Positions 49,645 through 59,347 of a DNA stretch of 64,000 nt are shown in pieces (within the stretch, counting starts at the first letter, position 1; each line of letters begins with the position of its first letter). The notes below the pieces were generated by a model that saw only the letters and a program-made list of their open reading frames with translations, did not search any database and had not been told where the DNA came from. A program made the translations under genes and the position numbers. This stretch comes from Euglena gracilis. Taxonomy: Eukaryota; Euglenida; Euglenophyceae; Euglenales. Where the stretch lies: contig CP154954.1 in assembly GCA_039621445.1 (NCBI GenBank), forward strand, positions 46,293,847-46,357,846, read 5' to 3'.

Positions 49645-51207
49645 GGGTTAAGGTTGTTTCGATTAATCGATTTTTTGATTAATCATTTGCCACAATCGTT
49701 CATTTGGCCAGGGGGTGATTAATCGAAATAATCGGTCTTCCCAAGGAAACCATTGAAAAAGCAGTGCAGGAAAACACTTGGGAGTGAGCATTTTGGAGGC
49801 TCTGTCTCACAGAAATGTCACTGTATGTTGCTTTCTTTTGGGGGAAACAAAAACCAAAACAACAACCTTTAACCGAAATCTGTCCTCCAACCCTCCCCTC
49901 CCCCGATGTGGGCGATGCTTTGACTTGGGCACAACCAAATTGATGAAGTCCTTCAGACCCACAGCAACGCGCATGGCGTATATTTTGGTTGACCATCTGA
50001 GAAGACCCAAATTTGAGCTGAATAAATAAATAAATAAAAATACTCTTGAAATCCTCTTAAAATGCTGCCATACCCAAGAGGTTGCCATAACCAAAGCAAA
50101 GCTGTGCAGGGAACAGATCATGAAAGGAAAAAAATCATTTTTAAGGAAAAACATTATGTTTGAAGGGAAATGAAGCGTTTGTCGGTCATCATAATGCTAG
50201 CAAGGTTGGGTTTTGTTTTTGTATTTTTTTGGGGGGTCCCAAAAACAACCCAAAAATTTTGGGTACCCCCCCCAAAAACAAATTTTTGGGTCTGTACAAA
50301 AGCTGTTGAGCGGACTTAGAAGAATCCTCCTCTCAACAGCAGCCAGCCTCGACAATTCTTTTGTGTTTGAGGTATCACAGGTGGGCACCTGTGGTGTTTG
50401 CATTGGTGGGCACCACCAATGAAAAAAAAGGACATAAAAATTTTGGTATTTATCTCTGACTTTTTTGCGGGGACCCCATTAAATTTGCTTAGACGCCAGT
50501 AAATGCTACAACTCCCCAAAAAACATACACCAGGAAGGCTAGGAATTGTTGTGCATCCTTATAGTCCCCGCCGATATTTTCCCACAATTTTCCAACCGGA
50601 AAAACAAAATTTGTTGTTGAAATTTTTCTGCGCAATTTTTCAGCAATCCTATTTGGAGGTAGTCGGGAGGCAGCATCAATGATCCCGAAAGGAAAGGTTG
50701 AAGAGATGAAGGTTCATTGAAGGTTCGATTCTCGGTTCACGGGGGGGGGGGGGCAGGGGGGGGTCACGGGGGGTCTCGGGGGAAGCACCCCCATTGTAAA
50801 ACCAATAGAATTTTATAGTGAGTTCATTATACACATTTAATTTGCACAGGTATGTGCTGTTTAAGGTTAATCGGCAATGGAGAAGGAGCTTGGTGTGACA
50901 ATTGGCTCCTAACCAATTGCGGTCCACAGCCTTGTAATTTCTTGAATGCTGCCATGAAGGATGAAAAGGTCTGCAAAAGTGGGACTAAAATAAGGGGGGG
51001 TCCCAAAACCCAAAAATTTGGGCTTTTTTTGGGTACCCCCCCCCAAAAACAAATTTTTTGGGGGGGTACCCAAAACCCAAAACCCAACCTTGATGCTAGG
51101 AACCCAAAGGGGGCATTAATCGTTCGGTAATCGTTCGCCACCCCCCGCTTAATCGGCACTAATCGTTCGGTGCCGTCGATTAAGATTAATCGTCCAACCT
51201 TAGGGGG
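49645..51207. mobile_element. Putative non-autonomous hAT-like element
   Basis: The left end is TAAGGTTGTTTCGATTAATC and the right end GATTAATCGTCCAACCTTA, inverse ends with repeated GATTAATCG words just inside (49,655-49,735 and 51,113-51,190). Such subterminal ATTAATCGATTAATC words are typical of some hAT families. No transposase frame was found inside. A clear 8-bp duplication could not be read because both flanks are G/T runs. Confidence 0.5.
50215..51090. repeat. G-run/CCCAAAAA hairpin modules
   Basis: GGGGGGTCCCAAAAACAACCC, AAATTTTGGGTACCCCCCC, CAAAAACAAATTTTTGGG occurs at 50,232-50,300 and again at 50,995-51,085. Between them (50,735-50,795) are GGGGGGTCACGG words ending in AAGCACCCCC. 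There is no gene. Confidence 0.6.
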
Positions 51208-51439
51208 GGGAAGCTGGGCAAAGTGGGTTGAGGAGGGGGGGCGAAGGGTGGGGGGCGAGTGGAGGCCGCGCGAGGGGGGTCCTGGTAAAGGAATTTTTGT
51301 TGACCCCCCCCCCGATAGTGTCCCCCCCCCCCGGTGCGTCCCATACCCGCCCTGTGGTTGAGCCAGGTATGTGAGGCTATCGGGGGGCATGGTACTTTTA
51401 GGTGCCCTTGACCCGTTATATGGCCTGGGTACAGGGTTG

Positions 51440-52165
51440 ACGTTTTTTTTTCTTAAAAAAACAAAAAAACATGTTTTTTTTAAAAAAAACGCAAAAAAAA
51501 ACATGTTGTTTTTTGAAAAAGCAAAAATTGACCTTTTTCCTTGCGAAATGACCATTTTTTGAAGAAAATTTTTCGCGGGTGGTTCGGGTCACGAGGGGGG
51601 GGGGGGTCACGGGGGGGGCACGAGGGGGGGGGTCACGAGGGGGGGGGTCACATTTTTGGTGGCCAGATTAGAAATCACCGAAAACCAATTTTTGGGAAAA
51701 AATCCTTTCTAGGCTCCAAAATAGGAAGCCCCCAAACAAAAATTAGGAAATCTACCGGAATATTTTGTCAAATTAGGCATCACCGGCCAAGTTTTTCAGA
51801 AAAAATGGCCGAAACGGGTCTTAGGTCGGGTAAACCGAAAAGGGTCTTACGTAGGTCGGGTTGGTTGGGGGAGGCGGGGTGGCGGGGTGGGGCGGTGGTC
51901 ATGGGGGGGGGAACACCCCCGTGAAGTTTTTTTTTCAAATGTGTGAAAGAATTTCCAAATCTGTGTTTTCTGGTGCGAAAAATCATGCTTTCAACCCAAA
52001 AAAATGAATGTTGTAGAGATAAAAAATGCACTTTTTCCCAAAAAAAACATTGCAAAAAAATTTTCCCCCAAACCCTCCATGACGTTTTTTTTGTTTTTTT
52101 TAAAAAAAACATATTTTTTAAAAAAAAACATGTTTTTTTTTGTTTTAAAAAAAACAAGCCGTCAA
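51440..52165. repeat. T-run/A-run hairpins and GGGTCACGAGG cluster
   Basis: Palindromes of ACATGTTTTTTTT and AAAAAAAACGC type lie at 51,440-51,515 and 52,083-52,155 (also 54,430-54,540 and 56,327-56,386). At 51,585-51,910 GGGTCACGAGGGG words, ATTAGAAATCACC and a GAACACCCCC end recall the GGGGGTGTCT element family. Confidence 0.6.
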
Positions 52166-52468
52166 CCTTGCCTGGGTACGGACCATAGTCCGCAATTTTT
52201 CTGCACCGTGTTTAGAGAGGCCTGGCGCCTTTCCTGTATTTTGTTGATGTGCTTTACGCCATGGTTTCAGGCACTTTTTTGTCCTTTTTTTTATACGAAA
52301 AACCCTGTTCACGAAAATATGCCCTGTTATTTTGTGTTCACCTGTTCAGAAAAAAACAGGGCATATTTTGAGGGGCCGGGCCTCTAAACACGGTTACAAA
52401 AGCCACAGGAGGGCAAAGAGAAGTTTTCATGGCTCTGCAAGTATATTTCCAGTGAATATTTTTTATTA

Positions 52469-52578
52469 TTGAAAAATTGTGGGTGTAACCCCTATACAGG
52501 CCGTATAACGGGTCATGGGCGCCGCAGGCGCCCATGACCTGTTATACGGCCCGTATACGGGTTACACCCACGATTTTT
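52469..52578. repeat. Long perfect hairpin, CCGTATAACGGGTCATGGGCGCC
   Basis: Arms of about 53 bp (GAAAAATTGTGGGTGTAAC, CCCTATACAGGCCGTATAAC, GGGTCATGGGCGCC and their inverse) are separated by GCA. Three or four mismatches only. A solitary related half is at 51,403-51,430. Confidence 0.85.
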
Positions 52579-52639
52579 TCCACAATCGTGGACCAAGAGG
52601 CCCGACGCCTGCCCTGTATATCGTTGATTGGCTTCACGC

Positions 52640-53025
52640 ATCGAATTACCCTCACCCCCCCCCCCCATTTGGCTAATGGCCGGGCTCCTTCAGACCCCCA
52701 ATTAGCCAATTAGGGGGTGGGGACAATTAGGGGGGGGGGGGGCTCGAGGACCCCGACCCCATAATTTTTGACGTGTGCAAAATTGGTCGATTTTTTGTGC
52801 ATTTTTGGATTGGTTATGACTTTTTCTTATCCGGCAATTTTAACATTTTTGAAACGGACGTTTTTGGGGGTTTTCTGAGCCTTGCCGAAATTGGCCAAAG
52901 TTGGCCAAGGGAACGTCCATTGGCAAATTGGGCTAACCCCCCCCCAATTGGCTAATGGACCTCCCTTAAGGACCCCCCAATTAGCCAATTAGGGGGGGGG
53001 GGCAATTAGGGGGGTGAGGGTAGGA
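52640..53025. repeat. CCAATTAGCCAATTAGGGG word cluster
   Basis: ATTGGCTAATGG, CCCCCAATTAGCCAATTAGG and GGACAATTAGGGG words alternate with C- and G-runs around AT-rich sequence; the same word as in 41,810-42,010. Confidence 0.7.
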
Positions 53026-53260
53026 GCATTTTTTTTACAAAAAAAATCAAAATTTTCAGTCCACGAGGCGCCTGCCCTGTATTTTGTGGACTCAGTCCAC
53101 GAAACACAGGGCAGGCGCCAGGGGGGGTCAGCGCCTGCCCTGTATTTTGTGGACTCAGTCCACGAAATACAGGGCAGGCGCCGGGGGGGGGGTGGGCAAC
53201 GCCTGCCCTGTATTTCGTGGACTGAAACAATGTTCTTTTTCCAGTTGCTTTTCTGCACTA

Positions 53261-53410
53261 ATGGCGAAACGCGCGGCTATCATCATGCTCCCTCGTCCCC
53301 CGAAAACATCTGAATTTTTGGCCGTGTTGGAGAAAATCATCGACGACAAAAAAAACACCAGTCGTCGATCCAGTTCACGGGACTTTGCTCCAACAAGCAA
53401 CAGCAAATAA
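53261..53410 (+). CDS. Small open frame, N-terminus of recombinase remnant
   Basis: The ATG at 53,261 opens 49 codons: MAKRAAIIMLPRPPKTSEFL, then AVLEKIIDDKKNTSRRSSSR. It is basic and helical and stops at 53,408. It lies directly inside the left palindrome cluster and in front of the recombinase-like frames, so it may be their first segment, separated by a frameshift. Confidence 0.35.
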   Translation: MAKRAAIIMLPRPPKTSEFLAVLEKIIDDKKNTSRRSSSRDFAPTSNSK

Positions 53411-53428
53411 GCCAGCTGGATTTGTGCC

Positions 53429-54005
53429 TTGGCACATTTGATGGATTTCCATCAACTGTGTCAGGACCTATGGGCAGTGTATGATGATCTGGATGACGTT
53501 TTTGTTGCCAGTGCCGGCTGGATGATTGATCCCAGTTTGTTGGTTGATGGCGCAGCCCAAATCAGTGGGATCAACGGTGGGCACAGGCCGGTCAAAGGTG
53601 GGATCAACGGTGGGCACAGGCCGGTAAAGATGCAGCGTCATCGCAGTGAAAGCATCCTCCTTCCGCGGCTACCTGACTGCCGTTGGACGAGCATACTCCT
53701 CAATCAAGCCAGAAACCCAAGCGGTGCCTTCCTCCAACTCCCAGTTTTCAAAGTTCCCGCGGTTCTTTCAGTCTGCTTACACCCGTGAACTCACCAAAAA
53801 AGCGGCAAACCAAGCTGTGCACCCCCCCCAAGAAATTTTACAGGACGACGAGTTGCCACGGGTGTTGTGAGAAGTGGACTGGACAAAGCCCTTTGAGGCC
53901 CAACGGCCCAATATTTTGATTCTGGGTTTCTGCACAGGCTACCGCCCAGAGGTTCTGCGGAGACTGGAGGTTGATTCCTTTGTGGAATCTGGAAAACAGC
54001 ACTAG
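53429..54005 (+). pseudogene. Tyrosine recombinase (Crypton-like), decayed
   Basis: Successive plus-strand frames give VYDDLDDVFVASAGWMIDPS, then (frame change near 53,630) FRGYLTAVGRAYSSIKPETQ, a core-binding-like helix. A TGA follows at 53,868, and in the same frame ILILGFCTGYRPEVLRRLEV then DSF. The last segment matches box I of tyrosine recombinases (TGxRxxExxxL) with the first catalytic Arg. The His-x-x-Arg and Tyr parts are missing; the frame stops at about 54,005. It is inactive as read. Which YR superfamily (Crypton, DIRS-type or other) is not certain. Confidence 0.6.
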
Positions 54006-54759
54006 CTGTTTCACTAGCCACTTCGTTGGGTCCCCTTTTCAGTGGCTAAAGCATTCTTTTTGTGTTCTGCTCATTGTGAAGTACAAAGGCAAGGATTTGC
54101 ATTGAGTATCTCTTTGACAGCGGTAATATGTCAAAAAATACAGTCCACAAAAACCATGCACTGATATTCGTGGACTCAGTCCACGAAATACAGTGCAGGC
54201 GTTGACCCCCCCCCCGGCGCCTGCCCTGTATTTCGTGGACTGAGTCCACGAAATGCAGGGCAAGGCGCCAGGGGGGGTCAACGCCTGCACTGTATTTCGT
54301 GTTCCAATCCACGATATACAGGGCAGGAGTCGGGCCTCAGTCCACGATTATAAAATACTTTTCCCCGGCAAAAAAAGTGGGGGCGGGTGTGCTGTGGATA
54401 GGGATGGCCCTCGTTTTCTAACCGATCGTTTTAAAACACGTTTTTTTCGAAAAAAACCCGTTTTTTTTTAAAAAAAACGGGGTTTTTTACCTTCGCCGCC
54501 CCCCGCCGTTTTTTCAAAAAAAATGTTTTTTTTGTTTTTTTATTTCCTTCGCCCCTCATGGCCGAAGGCGTGAGAAGAATGGCTCTGCCTGAGTTTTATA
54601 CTCTCCGTCACCCGGAAAATTTCATCTGGGGAACCCGAAAGTAAATGCCTGTTTCTCACTTTTTTTTTGCGCTCTTGGACGCACCCCCTGCCGAAGGACC
54701 GTTTTCATGGACCCCGGGCAGAAAAAAAACCCTGGGACAGCACCCGCGCTGTGGTACAA

Positions 54760-55190
54760 AACTCTTCCCCCAAGATGGGGAACAAAACTGCCCCAAGATG
54801 GGGCACGAAACTCCCCAAAATGTTGGGGCCAAAGTTGTGCCAGAAAACTGGACCCAAAAAGTTTCCAAAATGTTGCCCCAACCTGTGGCACAAAACTCCC
54901 GCGATGTGGACACAACATGTGGCCCCTAACTGTCACAAAGATGTGGCCCACAGCTGTGCCCAAGATGTGCCAGAAAGCTAGACCCAAAAAGATGTGGCAC
55001 CAAAATGTTGCCCACCTGTGGCACCAAATTGCCCCCAATGAGCACCAAGCTGGCCCCAAGATGTGCACCAAACTCTGACCACAAGATGTGCACTAAATTG
55101 TCCAAAATGTGGACAGCAGAATGGTCCCAAAATGCTTCCCCCAGCTGTGGCCAAGATGTGGCCCAAAATGTGGCACCAAACTGGGGGTGA
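54760..55190 (+). repeat. Degenerate AAGATGTGGCACCAAA tandem repeat
   Basis: Irregular 15-30-bp units such as CCCAAGATGTGGCACCAAA, AAAATGTTGCCCCAACCTG and AAGATGTGCACCAAACT run for about 430 bp. Open frames on either strand are repeat-derived. Confidence 0.7.
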
Positions 55191-58100
55191 ATGTTGAATG
55201 TGCTTGGGTGGACAAAAAACTGTTTAAGGAGCTTTTCCCAGGGCAAGGCAAAACACAGCTGAAACAGAAACAGCTGAAACATGGGACCGAATTACTTGAA
55301 GCACATCACGACGAACTTCTGCAGCAGCGCCTGGTGAAGGTCTTCAAGTTCATTCATTATTCTTTTATCTCACTTGACCTTTCAGCAAATCACTTGGATC
55401 TTGAAACTTGTCAAATTGACGTGTCGCACTTGTTTTTATAACTTGAACCCCACCATGGACCTTCACCTGTCGGCCAAGCTGTATGAAAGAATGCATACCC
55501 ATTGCAACACAGGATCCTCCATACGCATCAGGATATATAAGGATTTAACTAGACACCGCGATTCCTAATCCAAAAAAACCAACGGTTGGATTGCTATGGG
55601 GGCATGGGACAAGAAGCGCGCTCCTTGATGGCCACCCTCCTCAAAGCACTTCTGGGGCAGCGGGAAGGGTGGCAACGGCGGGCCGCAGAAGCAGACATTT
55701 GGCAAGGCCTGTCCTTCACACTTATCAGAGAAATCAGTAGACAGCTCGTTTGGAGCTTGTATTCTTCCAAAGATGAGATCACCCTGTCTTCCGCCCACTC
55801 ACCGTATTCTGTTTGAAGGCCTTTGAGCACAAACTCTCAGCCAAATAACCAACCTTGAACTCTCACCAGCTATGTTTGCACCCCAAGGTCAGATTACAAG
55901 AATGAGCAAAGAAGACACAACTCAGTAACCCCTAGTAACCCCCTGAGCAGAGCCACACGCCGAGCCAAAGACAAATCGGTGGGTCACATGGACTCGCAGA
56001 GAAGCAAAACGCAACAAAAGCCAAAAAAACCCGACACAAACACGCCATCCAGTGGCAAAAGAGGTACAAACGCCCCCCTCCCCGCCCAATATATATTGAA
56101 GGTGACCTTTGCTCATCTTCCGCTAACCAACCTCCGCACCCTTACAACACTCTTTTGTACATTACACCCACAGTATAAGCTACCCGCGACCTGTGGCGGC
56201 ACAGGGAGTCACAAGGGGGTTCCTCTTGTGGCGAGGGCCAAAAGAGACATTTCCCTGGGCCCGGGGCGCGGTTTGGGTGAAGCTGTGCTACCCACCGTGA
56301 TGAGTATGGCAATCACAAACCAACGGTGGTTTTTTTGAAACAAAAAAACACAGTTTTTGGTTTTTTTCGAAAAAAACCAAAAAAAACACCATCCCTGGCT
56401 GTGGACCTTCTTGGCCATTTGGGCCAACTTTTTTACTTTTGGCAAGTTAAGGTCAGCATTCCCAAATTTGGCAAATGACAAGGGTTTCTGACAGACAATT
56501 GACATTAATATGACATTTAGACATTTGTCAAAAACAGAAACCCCGGTCCGCGTTAGGAATGGCCAATCCCACATTAATGTTCGCCCTCCCACAGGGGTAT
56601 TCCAGTTTTTTTTTTCTTCGGCAGGAGCTTTGTTAGGGTTTTTTTTGTTTTGGGCCAGATGGTGCCAGATTTTGATTTGGGCTGCTATTTCCATTTTTTT
56701 AGTCATTTTTTTGGTCATTTTTTAGCCCAAAATGACCAAAGAAATGCCTCAAGGGCCCCAGGCACTTCCTGGAAATGTTCATTTTTGGCATATTTTTGTT
56801 CACATGTTTGCGCATTTTTGCACATGCTCCATGCCTTTTTTATGCACGTTTGATGACTTTACAGCACGCAGTGCTTTTTAGGGTATGCCCATTTTCAACT
56901 GCTAAGGGTCCCGGGAGTAACATCCAGATGTGGCGAAAAAGGCGGGGTTCAGAGGCAAAGGACCGCAAAAGTTGCGGGGCTGGGTGGTGAAAGGTTCCTG
57001 GCCGGGGGGTTCGGCTGCTGCCGATTGCCAGACCGTGAAGACCTGACTCTCCTTGCTGCTGGAGCGTACAGGCACAAGTTGACGACTGCGGATTTCCATT
57101 GTTGTGTTGGGAAGGTGTCTACCCCGGGCGCCCCCCCTGCGGGTGTCGGACAGAAAACCCCAGCCCCCTGGCCGGCTGACTCCTGCCCGTCACCCACCCC
57201 TGGGGCTGCCGTTCCCTGGCCAGGGCCCAGTGTTTTTCCGGGTGGTGGAGGGCTCAGGCCACCCCCCGTTTCGCCCACTGGTATACCCCCCGACCAGAGG
57301 GGGGTGCGTAGGATCGAATTAGCTTTTTCGTGGAAATCTTGAACAAAATCAAAATTCCGCTCCAATGAAAATGATTCTCCAAACTTTGATCCCCATGAGG
57401 CCATTTCACTCCCCCTTTCTTCCGGCATGCAAAACATTGAGAATGGGTAAGGGTGGTGTTTTGTTCACTGAAATGGTGGTCAAAAAGCAACAACAGCACA
57501 CCGTGAATGAGGAAAGGTGGGACCTGACCTTTGAACTTGAAATTCTCAAAACTGACAATTCTTCAATGAAATAATTCTTGAGGACTTCAATTCTCAATTG
57601 TTGGAACAAAGAAACCCACAAAAGTCTGCGGAAGCAAATTGTGCTGAATTGGAACCTCAAATTAGGCTTTTCCTATAGAACGCGCATTCTGCGCGGAATG
57701 AAAAATTCCGTGTTTTCAAAAGCTTCCGCCCTGCCATTTTTGACTGTCGGACGCCCCCCGACAGTCGACACTCCCTCCCTTGCGACATTAGTCGGACCCT
57801 CAAAAAAAAATGAAAATTGAACAAAAAGCGAAGAAATGGAAAAAAATCAGAATGAAACGAATGCAAATGAGAATCCTTCACAATGTCTTGAGAAAGAGCG
57901 TGATGAAACGCCTATGCCCCTCGCTTGGTGTTGCCTTGCCACAAAAACAAGGCACACGGCACCACTTAGCGGCTCCACAAAAAAAATGCGAAAACGTCCC
58001 CTTAAAAATCCAAGCGCCCCCCCCCCCACAGGTTGGGGGCATTAAAAAAATGCCAAGAAAAAAAATTGCCACAAACTCTGTGAATGTCATTCAAAATTTA

Positions 58101-58789
58101 AATGAAAACTGGGCTAGCGCCCCCCCCCCACCCGATCAAAAAAAATCGTGGGGAGAGTTCTGACTTTTTGCACCCCGGAGGGAAAATGTTGGAGGGAAAT
58201 TTTTGGCTCCCCCCCCCCCCGAACATTCGGCGTGACCGCTTGGGGAGAGTTCGGACAGCCCCCCCCCCCCCGGTGCTTGTGACTGACTTTCTCATGGCTC
58301 ACCAAAAAACCCGAATTCTTGGATTGGACGTTCTCTTGCACTACACAACCTTGGTGGACATCCGAAAGGCAACCAACCCTTCATGAATGAAATCCGGTGA
58401 AATTCACTTAAAAAATAACCATTCATAGGGTCGTCGCGTGGTGTATCATACATCAACTGAAAAATCAGGCGATCTCCATCACGGGCATGGGAATGGGCGC
58501 CCCCCCCCCTCAACCGCAACACGTTTGGAGGGAGCTCACCCAAAAATCGGAGAAATTCAGCCCCCCCCCCCCCCGCATCCACGGAGAAGGTGAGGCTTCT
58601 TCCCCCTTGCAATGTCCACCAATGATTCGCAATCCAAACAAATCATCAAAACTCCACACATTTTGGGCCGCTCTCCTACAGGGGCTATGGCTCGACCTTG
58701 GTAAAAAAAATCCAAATCCTTCGGTCCCCCTTTCCATTCACGGTATGGGAAGGTGAGGTCAGGTTGGGGTGAGGAATATAGGCAGTGGG
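55191..58789. other. Unrecognised stretch between recombinase and retrotransposon
   Basis: Open frames of 60-160 codons occur (for example 55,200-55,440 with LKQKQLKHGTELLEAHHDEL on the plus strand, and 56,949-57,437 on the minus strand), but none has a recognisable family or clear splice sites. C-runs stand at 58,017, 58,125, 58,212, 58,258, 58,500 and 58,560, with the repeated phrase GGGGAGAGTTC(G/T)GAC. Confidence 0.35.
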
Positions 58790-59347
58790 GTTCGGGGCTC
58801 GGGTAGCGGGTGATGGGGCCGTTTACAGTGAGGCAAGCCCCAACGGGGCTGGGCTATGGACAAGTTGGGTGGTGGTGTATTCGGTTGATTGGGTAAAAAG
58901 GCTTCATCTCCTCGTCTCGTCTCCTCATCTCATCTCCTTGTCTCGTCTCCTTGTCTCGTCTCCTTGCTTGCGTAGGGTGCTCGCCTCCTTCCTGCGGTGG
59001 TGCGCTCGCACTTTTCCCTTGGGGCTCCCTTGGGTGTGCTTGGAGCCTCCAAGTCCTCAAAACCTGTGAGAGCAAGGCGAAAGAGAAGAGCAAGCACAAA
59101 ATATGCACGGAGAGAGAAGGAGAGAGAGAGAGAGAGATCAAATTCATCACATGCTCGAAAAATCAAAACATATGAGAATCATGGAGTCAAAAACAAAAGG
59201 TATGATGCACATAAGCAATGCATTGCAAGCACACAAACAACTTGCCGAAACAGCACTTGGCCCGACTCAAAGCAAGAGCCTCAAACATTTGGGCTCCCCG
59301 ATCAAAAAAAAAAAGCAAAATGGACCGAGCCTTCAACTTTCGGCTCA
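58790..59347 (-). mobile_element. 3' flank of the retrotransposon, probable LTR
   Basis: It lies directly after the pol stop on the minus strand. The purine stretch GATCGGGGAG (about 59,300) is followed by TGTTTGAGGCTC, which could be a polypurine tract and LTR start. Further on are a (CT)n run (59,110-59,135 region) and GAGACGAGACAAGGAGAC repeats. The partner LTR is outside the window, so the limits cannot be fixed. Confidence 0.35.

Larger units (their letters stand above)
53060..54345 (+). mobile_element. Palindrome-bounded segment with decayed tyrosine recombinase
   Basis: Palindromes built on CCTGCCCTGTATTTCGTGG, ACTGAGTCCACGAAATACAG and GGCAGGCGCC cluster at 53,060-53,222 and 54,150-54,345. 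A plus-strand recombinase remnant (53,261-54,005) lies between them. The arrangement suggests a mobile unit of about 1.3 kb whose ends are made of these palindromes, though exact boundaries were not found. Confidence 0.5.

Noticed and set aside
55979-56338. 119-codon plus-strand frame
   Set aside because: No recognisable domain; ends in the T-run/A-run hairpin; not supported.
56949-57437. 162-codon minus-strand frame
   Set aside because: Both strands are open, composition is mixed, and no motif or splice boundary could be defended.
59099-59166. GA/CT-rich run as a regulatory element
   Set aside because: More simply part of the retrotransposon LTR or flank; a simple repeat gives no specific regulatory evidence.
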